Shown: one piece after another, positions 16,921 to 24,584 of the stretch
How positions within the stretch are numbered: position 1 is the stretch's first letter
Layout: each line of letters begins with the position of its first letter
DNA from: Candidatus Acetothermia bacterium
GTDB lineage: Bacteria; Bipolaricaulota; Bipolaricaulia; RBG-16-55-9; JANLFV01
Assembly (NCBI GenBank): GCA_024653345.1
Contig: JANLFV010000007.1
Location: forward strand, 1 to 64,000
Length of the DNA stretch: 64,000 bases
Direction of reading: 5' to 3'
The notes under the pieces: model-generated
What the model was told of the DNA's origin: nothing
What the model saw: the letters and a program-made list of their open reading frames with translations, nothing else
Database searches by the model: none
Position numbers and translations under genes: made by a program

Positions 16921-17952
16921 ATGGAGCTATTGAAGAGGCTCTCGGAGGCAGTGGGCGTCCCCGGCCATGAGGAGGGGATTCGCGCCCTGGTGAAGGAGGA
17001 GCTCGAAGGGCTCGTGGACGAGCTCCGGACCGATGTCCTGGGGAACGTCATCGGGCTGAAGCGCGGGAAGGGCCAGAAGCGGGTGATGCTCGCGGCCCAC
17101 ATGGACGAGATCGGTTTTCTCGTCAAGCACATCGAGAAGGAGGGCTTCCTGCGGATCGAGCCGCTCGGGGGGTTCGACCCAAGGGTCCTGCTCGCGGAGC
17201 GGGTGCTGGTCCACACGCGCGGGGGCGATCTTCCGGGCGTGGTCGGCTCCAAGCCGATCCACATCCTCACTGAGGAGGAGCGGAAGAAGCCGGTCGAGAT
17301 CAAGGAGCTGTTCATCGACCTTGGCCTTCCGGCGGAAGAGGTGAAGAAGGCCGTGCGGATCGGGGACTCGGTGACCCTGCAGCAGGAGTTCACCCAGTTC
17401 GGGGAGGTCGTCTCAGGGAAGGCCCTCGACGATCGGGTCGGGCTGTATGTGATCATCGAGGCCCTCCGCCGGGTGAAGAGGCACCGCTGCGATGTCTATC
17501 TCGTGGCCACGACGCAAGAGGAGGTCGGCCTGCGAGGGGCCCATGTCTCAGGGTTCGGGATCTCGCCGGACATCGCGATCGCGGTCGATGTAACCCTGGC
17601 CTGCGATGTCCCCGGGGTGAGCGAGGCCGAGCAGATCACCCGCCTCGGCCAGGGGACAGCGATCAAGCTCAAGGACGCCGCCTCGATCTCCAACCCCAGG
17701 CTCGTCCGCCGGCTGGTGGACCTGGCCGAGGAGAAGGGGATCAAATACCAGCTGGAGATCCTCCCCCGCGGCGGGACCGACGCGGGCGCCCTCCAGCTGA
17801 CCAAGGAGGGGGTGGCCGCGGCCACCGTCTCCGTCCCGACCCGGAATGTCCACACCGTCGTGGAGGTAGCGCACAAGGGCGACATCGAGGCCTCGATCGC
17901 GCTGCTCGCCGCCTTCCTCGAGGTGGCCCACGAGGGGGATTACACCCTATAG
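16921..17952 (+). CDS. M42-family (glutamyl/TET-like) aminopeptidase
   Basis: A 343-residue cytosolic dinuclear-metal aminopeptidase. Metal-site motifs appear in order: LAAHMDEIGFLV (His and Asp), GKALDDRVGLY (bridging Asp), ATTQEEVGLRGA (catalytic Glu-Glu), AVDVT, and the final RNVHTVVEVAHKGD (His). The family assembles into dodecameric tetrahedra in thermophiles and anaerobes and digests short peptides. It has a strong Shine-Dalgarno, its own promoter and a hairpin after the stop, so it is monocistronic. Confidence 0.94.
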   Translation: MELLKRLSEAVGVPGHEEGIRALVKEELEGLVDELRTDVLGNVIGLKRGKGQKRVMLAAHMDEIGFLVKHIEKEGFLRIEPLGGFDPRVLLAERVLVHTRGGDLPGVVGSKPIHILTEEERKKPVEIKELFIDLGLPAEEVKKAVRIGDSVTLQQEFTQFGEVVSGKALDDRVGLYVIIEALRRVKRHRCDVYLVATTQEEVGLRGAHVSGFGISPDIAIAVDVTLACDVPGVSEAEQITRLGQGTAIKLKDAASISNPRLVRRLVDLAEEKGIKYQLEILPRGGTDAGALQLTKEGVAAATVSVPTRNVHTVVEVAHKGDIEASIALLAAFLEVAHEGDYTL

Positions 17953-17959
17953 AGAGGCT

Positions 17960-17985
17960 GAAGCCACCGTGGGGACGGTGGCTTC
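17960..17985 (+). terminator. terminator hairpin after the M42 peptidase gene
   Basis: A perfect 11-bp stem (GAAGCCACCGT with ACGGTGGCTTC) and a GGGG loop 7 nt after the stop. No U-tract follows, a recurring feature of 3' hairpins in this window. Confidence 0.7.
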
Positions 17986-18200
17986 ACCAAGTAGGGACGT
18001 GGAACTACAGCCCAGCTACCTCCACCCGGTCGCTCTCTCACCCCCCGATCACAGAGTTCGGGCGCCCTACGTTAAGGATTATAGCACGACCGAAGTCCGT
18101 CACCTCCGGGCGCTCTTGCCCTTCCCGCGGGCGCTGCCGCCACCGGAACTGCCTCCATCCCCAGGGCGGGTGACAGAGATGCCGGACCAAGGTCCCCCGC
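17986..18200. other. intergenic stretch without a recognised gene
   Basis: About 215 nt between the M42 gene and sprT. On the minus strand an open frame ends in a basic Gly/Ser/Arg/Lys tail (ARGKGKSARR) but its only start lies inside sprT, so I do not call it. A TATAGC-like box is near 18079. Confidence 0.4.
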
Positions 18201-18710
18201 TCAGCGGTCGCTCTTGGTGAGGGACCTGCCGCGCTTGCGCCACAGCCGGCCGCCGCACCCTCGGTGGTAGCAAGGGCCCTTGAGGGGACGCCACCTCCCG
18301 AACTCGAGGTGGCAGCGGTCGCAGATGTAGATGTAATTGTGAGCCTGAGCCGGGATCGGTCGCGGCCGGAGCGGGCCGTAGTCCCGCTCGATAGAACTCT
18401 CGAGCTTCCGGAACTCCGCGCCGTGGCCGGCTCGACCGAGCTGGAGATGGATCATCTCGTGGAGCAGGACCTTCTCCAGCTCGGCCCAGCCGAACAGCCT
18501 GAGGTAGAACGGGGAGAGCTGGATCGCCCGCCCCCGCCCATCGGTGGAGAAGGTCCCGAGCGTGCTCCGGAAGCGGGGATTGAACGAGAGCCGCTCCAGG
18601 CGGAGCCGGCCTCGGAAGTAGCGCTGATTCAGCTCGGCAAAGCGCCTCCAGGCCTCCGCCAGCGCCTGGCCGCTAGTAGTATCTCCTCCGGAAAAGCTGG
18701 ACCTCGACAT
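18201..18710 (-). CDS. SprT-like zinc metalloprotein
   Basis: A 169-residue member of the SprT family. The active-site helix is KVLLHEMIHLQLGRAGHGAEFRKL (HExxH plus a downstream His). A C-terminal zinc ribbon follows (CDRCHLEFGR and CYHRGCGGRL). The family includes bacterial SprT and the protease domain of SPRTN, which removes DNA-protein crosslinks; the bacterial role is not established. It overlaps the rhomboid gene upstream by 38 nt, so they are co-transcribed. Confidence 0.85.
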   Translation of the reverse strand: MSRSSFSGGDTTSGQALAEAWRRFAELNQRYFRGRLRLERLSFNPRFRSTLGTFSTDGRGRAIQLSPFYLRLFGWAELEKVLLHEMIHLQLGRAGHGAEFRKLESSIERDYGPLRPRPIPAQAHNYIYICDRCHLEFGRWRPLKGPCYHRGCGGRLWRKRGRSLTKSDR

Positions 18711-19401
18711 GGCTCTTCTTGAAGAGATAAACCAGCAGGGCCCCGGAGACGAAACCCCCGATGTGGGCGAAGAAGGCTACGCCGCCCCCGGGCCCGAGGC
18801 CCGTCGGGGCGAGGATCAACTGGTAGATGAACCAGAGGCCGAGGATGAGCATCGCGGGGAGTTGGATGAGCCGGATGAAGAAGAAAAAGAAGACGAGCGT
18901 GAGGATCCGGGAGTAGGGGAAGAGCATCAAATAGGCCCCGAGCACCCCGGCGATCGCCCCGCTCGCCCCGATGATCGGGGTGGTGCTGTTCGCGCTGACC
19001 GCCACCTGCGCCAGGGCCGCGATCGCCCCGCAGATCAGGTAGAAGACGAGGAACTTGAGGTGGCCCATTGCCCCCTCGACATTGTCCCCGAAGATCCAGA
19101 GGTAGAGCATGTTGCCCCCGATGTGGGCGATCCCGCCGTGGAGGAACATCGAGGTGAAGAGGGTGGCCCAGATAGGGATGGGAATGAGCGGCGGGAGATC
19201 CCTCATGTGGACCAGCTCGCGGGGGATTAGGCCATACTGGAGGATGAACAGGTCAGCTTGGGAGATCCGCCCCAACGGGCTCGGCACGAACTGCGAGCCG
19301 AGGAGTTGCTGGTAGAGGAAGACCAGCCCGTTGGCGATGATCAAGAGGAGCGTCACATAAGGGACCGCGCCGCTCGGGCGGTAGTCGCGCAGCGGGATCA
19401 T
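18673..19401 (-). CDS. rhomboid-family intramembrane serine protease
   Basis: About 242 residues from ATG 19401, which has GAGGTG 8 nt upstream; the open frame runs on to 19539 without support. Six or seven membrane segments are visible. Catalytic Ser is in GASGAIAGVLGAYL and catalytic His in AFFAHIGGFVSGALLVYLF. The TSMFLHGGIAHIGGNMLYLWIFGDNVE region supplies the oxyanion His/Asn. It cleaves membrane-anchored proteins within the bilayer; the substrate is unknown. It is the first gene of the pair with sprT. Confidence 0.92.
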   Translation of the reverse strand: MIPLRDYRPSGAVPYVTLLLIIANGLVFLYQQLLGSQFVPSPLGRISQADLFILQYGLIPRELVHMRDLPPLIPIPIWATLFTSMFLHGGIAHIGGNMLYLWIFGDNVEGAMGHLKFLVFYLICGAIAALAQVAVSANSTTPIIGASGAIAGVLGAYLMLFPYSRILTLVFFFFFIRLIQLPAMLILGLWFIYQLILAPTGLGPGGGVAFFAHIGGFVSGALLVYLFKKSHVEVQLFRRRYY

Positions 19402-19539
19402 CGGCTGTTCACCTCGAGCGCCTTTATACCGGAAAGGCGGCGCGAGGGGCAAGCCTCCGTTCGCTCCCTCGGGCTGCGGCAACGGTGTGGAGAAGGGGAG
19501 CCGAGGCCGCACGCGGCCGATCCCGATCGGGCCTGGCAA

Positions 19540-19568
19540 TTGACGGCCCGATCGCGCGCCGCTATAAT
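19540..19568 (+). promoter_or_regulatory. promoter of the tRNA-Ser/tRNA-Arg/tRNA-Ser/SRP RNA operon
   Basis: TTGACG (19540-19545), a 17-nt spacer and TATAAT (19563-19568), 6 nt before the first tRNA. This is one of the best sigma-70-type promoters in the window. Confidence 0.8.
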
Positions 19569-19574
19569 CTCACG

Positions 19575-19661
19575 GGAGGGATGACCGAACGGTAAGGAGC
19601 CGGTCTCGAAAACCGGTAAGGCCTTTGGGCCCTCGGGGTTCGAATCCCCGTCCCTCCGCCA
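19575..19661 (+). tRNA. tRNA-Ser(CGA)
   Basis: Class II tRNA with a GGAGGGA/TCCCTCC acceptor stem, a long variable arm and encoded CCA. The anticodon loop CTCGAAA gives CGA, reading UCG. It is first in the operon and is followed at once by the three-hairpin element shared with tRNA-Gln. Confidence 0.93.
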
Positions 19662-19734
19662 CCAGGTTTCACCTGGACCATTAATCTTGGCTGGCCCCTT
19701 GGGCCAGCCAAGCTAAGAACGAGCTTTCAGCTCG
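19662..19734 (+). repeat. three-hairpin element after tRNA-Ser CCA, copy A
   Basis: Directly after the CCA come three stems: CCAGGT-ttc-ACCTGG (19662-19676), an 11-bp perfect stem 19686-19696 with 19702-19712, and CGAGCT-ttc-AGCTCG (19720-19734). Copy B at 36555-36626 has the same order, the same CATTA spacer and an identical third stem, while stems 1 and 2 differ by mostly paired changes. A structured spacer RNA, processing signal or mobile element are all possible. Confidence 0.75.
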
Positions 19735-19735
19735 C

Positions 19736-19811
19736 GCGCCTGTAGCTCAGGGGACAGAGCGTCGGACTGCGGATCCGAAGGCCGGGGGTTCAAATCCTCC
19801 CAGGCGCACCA
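19736..19811 (+). tRNA. tRNA-Arg(GCG)
   Basis: 76 nt with CCA. Acceptor GCGCCTG/CAGGCGC; the anticodon stem TCGGA/TCCGA encloses CTGCGGA, so the anticodon is GCG, reading CGC. Most bacteria read CGU/CGC/CGA with an ACG (inosine) anticodon, so this is an uncommon choice. Confidence 0.9.
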
Positions 19812-19818
19812 GGGAAAG

Positions 19819-19908
19819 GGAGAGATGTCCGAGCGGACGAAGGAGCACGCCTGGAGAGCGTGTGCCGGCGAAAGTCGGCCGTGGGTTCGAATCCCACTCT
19901 CTCCGCCA
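19819..19908 (+). tRNA. tRNA-Ser(GGA)
   Basis: Class II tRNA with GGAGAGA/TCTCTCC acceptor, long variable arm and CCA. Anticodon loop CTGGAGA gives GGA. Its last base is directly adjacent to the first base of the SRP RNA, so 3' processing of one makes the 5' end of the other. Confidence 0.93.
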
Positions 19909-20179
19909 GGCCTGTGCTAGGCGGGGGGCTAGCGGTCCCCTCCATTCCGCAACCCGCTAGAGCGGAGCCGAAGGGCCCCCTGCGGGGCCGCGGGGCTGGA
20001 CTGCCCCGGAGAAGCGGCGTTGAAGGCTGAGCCCTCTACGGCGCATGTCGGCGAACCCCGTCAGGCCCGGAAGGGAGCAGCGGTAAACCGGCCCCTGCGG
20101 GCGATAGAGGACCACTTGGCCGGAGCTGGCTCTCCGGAAAGCGCTCGCCCCACGACCTCAAAGGGGCCAAGCACAGGCC
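19909..20179 (+). ncRNA. ffs: signal recognition particle RNA, long form with Alu domain
   Basis: The invariant domain IV core GTCAGGCCCGGAAGGGAGCAGC is present near 20059-20081. The 5' end GGCCTGTGCT pairs perfectly with the 3' end AGCACAGGCC (20170-20179). The CTAGCGGTCCCC..CCGCAACCCGCTAGAGC region corresponds to the Alu domain of the ~270-nt SRP RNA of Firmicutes and Thermotogae, unlike the ~110-nt 4.5S RNA of Proteobacteria. It is co-transcribed behind tRNA-Ser. Confidence 0.93.
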
Positions 20180-20434
20180 CTACTCTTTCAGCCGCTCCAG
20201 CCTGAAGACCACCGGATTCTTCGGGTCGGGGCAGGCGATCTGGGCCATGCCCTCCCTCTCCCAGGGGAAGTTCCCCCCGAACTGGAGGACCCTCAGGTAG
20301 GGGAAGAGGGAGTGCCAGGCCGAGGGGCAGAGCCCGGAGGGCAGCTTCCCCTCGTAGAGGAACTCCTGCCCGGCCTTATGCCCGGCGGCGCAACTCCCCT
20401 CCTGCTTGACTACGGTGATGCGGATCTTGGCCAT
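20180..20434 (-). CDS. TIGR04076-family small protein
   Basis: An 84-residue protein with the family pattern: KIRITVVKQEGSCAAGHKAG, then PSGLCPSAWHSLFPYLRVLQFGG, FPW and the closing CPDPKNPVVFRLER. Four cysteines are conserved in such proteins, which suggests metal or redox binding. Function is unknown. It ends at the 3' boundary of the SRP RNA on the opposite strand, a tail-to-tail arrangement with no visible terminator between. Confidence 0.8.
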   Translation of the reverse strand: MAKIRITVVKQEGSCAAGHKAGQEFLYEGKLPSGLCPSAWHSLFPYLRVLQFGGNFPWEREGMAQIACPDPKNPVVFRLERLKE

Positions 20435-20506
20435 CAGACTCCTCTCCGAGTGAGCGCTTACCGGAGTCTAATCGCAAGCCCCCGCCCCGGGCAAACCCAC
20501 CTCGGC

Positions 20507-20992
20507 TCAAGGGTTGAGGACGAGGATCGCGCCGTTCAAGACGGCGGCGAAGCTCACCCAGAGGATGTAGGGCAACAGCAGGAGCCCCGCGGCCCGCGAG
20601 AGCCTGAAGAAGCTGAGGATCGTCAGCAAGATCGCCACCCAGAGCAGCGCGATCACGATCAGCCCGCCGAGCGGCGCGCGGAGCCCGAAGAAGGCCCCGG
20701 ACCAGAGGACGTTCAGGGCCAATTGGACGGCGAAGATCACTAAGGCCACCCTAACGGCTCGCTCGGCCAGCCCCCTCCGCCAGACGAGGAAGGCCGCCAG
20801 GCCCATCAGGACGAAGAGGGTCGTCCAGGCCGGGGCGAAGAGCCAGCTGGGCGGGGTGAACGCCGGCTTCGCCAAGCCGGCATACCAGGTCGGTATCGCT
20901 GGTGTGGTGAAGATGGCCTCAACCAGTCCGGCGAGCTGACAGACCACCAGGCTGACCACGAGCTGAAGGACCTCGACTGAGCGCTTCTTCAT
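20507..20992 (-). CDS. TspO/MBR-family membrane protein
   Basis: A 161-residue protein with five membrane helices. Family motifs are WYAGLAKPAFTPPSWLFAPAWT, the ALNVLWSGAFFGLRAPLGGL helix and the closing PYILWVSFAAVLNGAI. TspO proteins bind porphyrins and cholesterol-like ligands and act in tetrapyrrole handling or stress. ATG 20992 fits the usual family length; the open frame extends to 21133 without similarity. Confidence 0.93.
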   Translation of the reverse strand: MKKRSVEVLQLVVSLVVCQLAGLVEAIFTTPAIPTWYAGLAKPAFTPPSWLFAPAWTTLFVLMGLAAFLVWRRGLAERAVRVALVIFAVQLALNVLWSGAFFGLRAPLGGLIVIALLWVAILLTILSFFRLSRAAGLLLLPYILWVSFAAVLNGAILVLNP

Positions 20993-21087
20993 CTCTCTAG
21001 ACCCCCTCTCGGAGCAATCGTTCCTCTGCTTTGATACGCTGGAGCTCATCCCCCGGTCAAGTCGGCTGGCGGGAGCTGGCCCGAGCC

Positions 21088-21852
21088 TCAGCGGGCGAAG
21101 AGCCAGTCCCGATTCGCGACGATCCAGGCACAATCCATCTCCGGCGGGATCCGGGTGGTGCGGAAGTAGCTGTGCTCAGGGACCGGGTCGGGACGGCTCT
21201 CTGAGCGGGCGCGGAGGACCGGGTTGCTCGCGCCCAGGACCACCTGCTCGAGCCCCCACTCCATCAGCCCGTCGATCCGGTCCGGTGAGTCGGCCATGCC
21301 CCGCAGGGCCGTCCAGTCCCGCTGGATCACATAGACCTCCCCCTTGATGAAGCCGAAGAGGGTGATCCGCACGCTCAGCCCGGGATGGCCGTCCCCGTCC
21401 TGGTCGAAGACCCGGGGATCGCTCGCCTCGGTGGGAAGCGGGTCGAGCTGGGGGTCCTCCAGCCGGACGCCCCGCAGTTGCGTGAACCGGGGCTGGAAGA
21501 AGTGGTAGCCACCGTCCGTCGGTTCGATGGTCGCGGGCTTTGCGGCAATCTCTAGGGACTGGATGAATGCCTCGGGGAAGACGAGGCTCACCAGTGGGGT
21601 CCCGCTCTCGACCGAGATGGCGCAGATCTGGGCCGTCACGGTGAGGCTCTCCCCGCGCTGGGCCTGGGTGAGCCGGAGGAGCGTGATGTTCCTGTTATTC
21701 ACCTCGCCGATGAACGGGACCTTAGCGATCTCCGAGGCGACCTGGATCTGGGCCCAGCTCCCCGAGAAGTCCGCTTCCTGGCTGCTCCCGAGCAAGGCGC
21801 CCGGGGCCAAGCCGATCGTAAGCAAGAGAAGCGAGCGCAGGAGTCTCCTCAT
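21088..21852 (-). CDS. exported protein of unknown function
   Basis: About 254 residues with a signal peptide (RLLRSLLLLTIGLAPGALLGSSQ). The mature part is beta-rich with no catalytic motif that I recognise; a DQDGDGHPG loop at about residue 165 resembles a calcium-binding EF-type loop. ATG 21852 stands exactly 7 nt after a TATAAT box, so transcription should begin on the start codon. A GTG two codons earlier is too close to that box to be used. Confidence 0.65.
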   Translation of the reverse strand: MRRLLRSLLLLTIGLAPGALLGSSQEADFSGSWAQIQVASEIAKVPFIGEVNNRNITLLRLTQAQRGESLTVTAQICAISVESGTPLVSLVFPEAFIQSLEIAAKPATIEPTDGGYHFFQPRFTQLRGVRLEDPQLDPLPTEASDPRVFDQDGDGHPGLSVRITLFGFIKGEVYVIQRDWTALRGMADSPDRIDGLMEWGLEQVVLGASNPVLRARSESRPDPVPEHSYFRTTRIPPEMDCAWIVANRDWLFAR

Positions 21853-21859
21853 GGCCACG

Positions 21860-21887
21860 ATTATACCGCCTCCTCAATCCGAGACAA
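21860..21887 (-). promoter_or_regulatory. promoter giving a leaderless mRNA
   Basis: TTGTCT (21887-21882), a 16-nt spacer and TATAAT (21865-21860) on the minus strand, then 7 nt to ATG 21852. Confidence 0.65.
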
Positions 21888-22032
21888 GCCGCTCTTCGCG
21901 AGGACTGCCACGGCGGCTCCCGAGAGCAGGGCCTGTCCAGGGGTAACGGAGCTTTCTCAGGCCGACCTCTTCGATCCGGCGCGGCTCGGGGGATGAGATC
22001 CGGCCTCGGGCTCTTGGCCGGCTTACCCGCTC

Positions 22033-22062
22033 TTGACGGGCCGGGGCGGGAGGCGCTAAGCT
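22033..22062 (+). promoter_or_regulatory. possible promoter for the ACT-domain gene
   Basis: TTGACG (22033-22038), 18 nt, TAAGCT (22057-22062), about 55 nt before ATG 22117. The rest of the 258-nt gap from 21859 to 22116 contains nothing I recognise. Confidence 0.45.
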
Positions 22063-22116
22063 CGGTCTCAGGGCAGAAGAGGAGCGACTAGCTCCGGGTG
22101 AAGGAGGTGACTTGCG

Positions 22117-22497
22117 ATGAGGGAGTTCCGGGTCTCACTGCCGCAGCGGCCTGGGGAGCTCGCCCGTCTCACGGCCGAGCTCGCCAACAAGGGCGTGAAC
22201 CTGAAGGCGGTCGCGGGCATCGCTGAGGCGAACAAGGCCACGATCGCCCTGGTGGGCCACGATGTGAATGCCCTGAGGCAGGCCCTTCAGGATGCGCGGA
22301 TCCGGTTCGAGGAGCTGGAACTCCTCACGGTCGAGCTGGAGGATCAGCCGAGTGCGCTGGCTGACCTGGCGGCTAAGCTCGGTGACGGAGGGATCAACCT
22401 CACCTCGATCTACATCGTGGGCCGGGAGGGGACCAAGGTCCAGGTCGGCTTCACCACCGATCAGCCGGCCAAGGCTAAGAAGGCGCTGGGCCAATAG
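22117..22497 (+). CDS. tandem ACT-domain protein
   Basis: A 126-residue protein made of two ACT domains (REFRVSLPQRPGELARLTAEL, then VELEDQPSALADLAAKLGDGGIN). ACT domains bind amino acids and regulate enzymes of their metabolism. Free-standing pairs of this size are common in anaerobes, and the partner is usually unknown. A strong GAAGGAGGTGA ribosome site precedes the ATG. The next 140 nt contain no gene. Confidence 0.9.
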   Translation: MREFRVSLPQRPGELARLTAELANKGVNLKAVAGIAEANKATIALVGHDVNALRQALQDARIRFEELELLTVELEDQPSALADLAAKLGDGGINLTSIYIVGREGTKVQVGFTTDQPAKAKKALGQ

Positions 22498-22640
22498 GGC
22501 AACCTCAGTCGAGGTCGGGCTCGGACAGCCCCCGCGCTCCCCTCCCGGCTGGGCTGGAGTCTATTCTCTCCTCAGGCGATGAAGGGCGGCCGCTCATCCC
22601 CCTTTGGGGAGCCCGGAGTTATTGGAGAGAGGGCGAGCCC

Positions 22641-23804
22641 TCACCACCACCGGAGGTTGTGCCAGATGAGCCGCCGGCCCTTCCAGGTCGTCCGCCCCGC
22701 GAGCGTGAGGGCGAGCGACCGGAAGGCGAGGATCACGCTGAGGAGGATGCTCAAGGGGTAGAGGAGGGGGAGGTAGCGCGGGAGGCCAAGGCGCCAAGAG
22801 ATGAGCCCCCACAGGAGGATTGAGAGCCCCACCGCCCCGCCCGCCAGGCCCCAGGAGAGCGGGGGGGTCGGCCCGCCCGCGAGCCCGCGGGCTAGCATGA
22901 TCACCGGCTGGAGGAAGACGACCCCCAGCCAGAGCCAGGCGAGCACGAACGGGATCAGGCGGTAGCCGAGGGCCGCGAGGAGGTTCTTGCTGAACCCCTC
23001 GAAGACCCCTCGCCAGGTGTGATACATCCGGCGACTGATCCGCTCCTGGCCGTCCACGAGCCGCAGCCTCAACCCCTGAGCCTTGAGCCGCCTCCCGAGC
23101 GCGAGATCGTCCACGACATCCCCGCGCACCGCCGCGTGGCCCCCGATCGCGCGATAGGCCCCCCTCCTGAAGAGCATGAACGGCCCGCTCACCGCCGAGA
23201 GGGCCGGCGAGCGGGAGTGGTGGGCCAGGCTGAGCGGGAGGAAGGAGAGGATGCTCCAGGGGATGAGCGGGACGATCAGCCGCTCCGCCCAGGAGCCGAG
23301 CTCCTCCTTAGGGAGCGCTGAGAGGAGGTCGGCCTTCGTGGCCTCCAGGGCTCCCACGGCCTCGCGGAGCGCTCGGGGGTGGTGCCGGGTGTCGGCATCG
23401 GTGAAGAGGAGTAGCTCCCCGGCCGCGGCCTCGGCCAGCTGCTGGCAGGCCCAGTGCTTCCCCAGCCAGTCGGGCGGGAGCGGCTCCCCCTCCAGGACCC
23501 TCAGCCGGGGCTCGGCCTTCGCCAGGGAGCGGAGGAGCGCCGCAGTCCCATCGGCCGGATCATCGTCATAGAGGGCCAAGACCTCGAAGTCGGGGTAGTC
23601 CTGAGCGAGGAGCGAGCGGACGCAGGGGATGATGTTCTCCTCCTCGTGGCGGGCGGGGAGGAGGATCGAGACCCGAGGCCAGCGCGAGGGCGGGGGATGC
23701 TCGCCCAAGCGGCGCAAGGCCCGGAAATTCATGAGCGCGACCGCAACGAGCGCGAGCAAGAAGAAGACAATCCCCACCTGGTGCTCGAGCCAGAGAGAGC
23801 TCAA
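22641..23804 (-). CDS. family 2 glycosyltransferase, membrane-bound
   Basis: A 387-residue enzyme. An N-terminal membrane helix is followed by the GT-A fold: RVSILLPARHEEENI, the LALYDDDPADGT nucleotide-binding acidic loop, LLLFTDADTRHHP (DxD) and the acceptor VVDDLALGRRLKAQG. Three or four C-terminal helices follow. It resembles the CrtQ/HpnB-like group that glycosylates lipids or carotenoids; the real acceptor is unknown. The start overlaps the stop of plsY by 4 nt, so the two are co-expressed. Confidence 0.88.
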   Translation of the reverse strand: MSSLWLEHQVGIVFFLLALVAVALMNFRALRRLGEHPPPSRWPRVSILLPARHEEENIIPCVRSLLAQDYPDFEVLALYDDDPADGTAALLRSLAKAEPRLRVLEGEPLPPDWLGKHWACQQLAEAAAGELLLFTDADTRHHPRALREAVGALEATKADLLSALPKEELGSWAERLIVPLIPWSILSFLPLSLAHHSRSPALSAVSGPFMLFRRGAYRAIGGHAAVRGDVVDDLALGRRLKAQGLRLRLVDGQERISRRMYHTWRGVFEGFSKNLLAALGYRLIPFVLAWLWLGVVFLQPVIMLARGLAGGPTPPLSWGLAGGAVGLSILLWGLISWRLGLPRYLPLLYPLSILLSVILAFRSLALTLAGRTTWKGRRLIWHNLRWW

Positions 23805-24406
23805 GACCCCCTCTTTCCCCGGTTGGCGATCCAGGGGCGAAGACGGGTGCCCTGGCGCAGCTCGGCCCGATGGGTCCAGGCCAGGATCAGGAGGTTCCCG
23901 CCCCAGGTCGCTAGGGTTGCACCTTCAGGCGCCCTAAGCGCTAAGTAGGTCCCCAGCCCGAGCATCCCTAAGATGACGGACCAGGCGTCGTTTGTCTGGA
24001 CGAGCGAGAAGAGCGCCACGGCGACCCCGAGGACCGTCGGGCCCTCCCAGAGGGTCAGGCCGGTCCAGAGGCCGAAGCTCACGGCCACGGCCTTCCCGCC
24101 GCGAAAGGCCAAGAACGGGGAGAAGGCATGGCCGAGGCCCGGTGCGAGCGCGACCGGGACCAGGCCCCAGCCGGGGACCCCGTAGCGGGAGTGGGCCAGG
24201 CCGACGAAGACCGCCCCCTTCAGGCCGTCCAAGAGCGCGGCGGGGAGGCCGAGCCGCCAGCCTCCGGCCCGCCAGGCGTTGGCCGCCCCGGGGTTCCCGT
24301 CGCCGTAGCGGCGGATGTCATCGTGCAGGAAGAGCCTCCCCAGCCAGAGGGAGAAGGGGAGCGCCCCCACAAGGAACCCGAGCCCCGCCCACAAGAGGGT
24401 CCTCAT
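23801..24406 (-). CDS. plsY: acyl-phosphate:glycerol-3-phosphate acyltransferase
   Basis: A 201-residue inner-membrane enzyme that makes lysophosphatidic acid. Family motifs: a polytopic start, DIRRYGDGNPGAANAWRAGG (motif 1), GHAFSPFLAFRGGKAVAVSFG (motif 2) and a third region near the C-terminus. Its partner plsX (acyl-phosphate synthesis) is at 45 kb. A TAAAAT box stands 9 nt before the ATG. Confidence 0.93.
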   Translation of the reverse strand: MRTLLWAGLGFLVGALPFSLWLGRLFLHDDIRRYGDGNPGAANAWRAGGWRLGLPAALLDGLKGAVFVGLAHSRYGVPGWGLVPVALAPGLGHAFSPFLAFRGGKAVAVSFGLWTGLTLWEGPTVLGVAVALFSLVQTNDAWSVILGMLGLGTYLALRAPEGATLATWGGNLLILAWTHRAELRQGTRLRPWIANRGKRGS

Positions 24407-24584
24407 CCTGCTCGCATTTTAGGACAACCGGCCTGGCGAGGGTAGTTCTTGCATGCAAGGCCCGAGAGTGCTGAGGTAACACCTCTTGACCTGCTCAAGA
24501 AGCATCAGGCAGGTTTGCGCGCGAATGAGGAGCAAGGCGGTAAACGGGAGGCTCGGGGAATTCCCGCGATGTCCGAATAGCATA
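24407..24584. other. intergenic stretch left of the attC site
   Basis: About 180 nt without a recognised gene. It joins the high-GC host sequence carrying plsY to the lower-GC island. An inverted pair GGGAATTCCC lies near 24557-24566. Confidence 0.4.

Noticed and set aside
18100-18294. A minus-strand frame ending in a basic Gly/Ser/Arg tail after sprT
   Set aside because: Its only start lies inside sprT in another frame, and no motif or ribosome site supports it.
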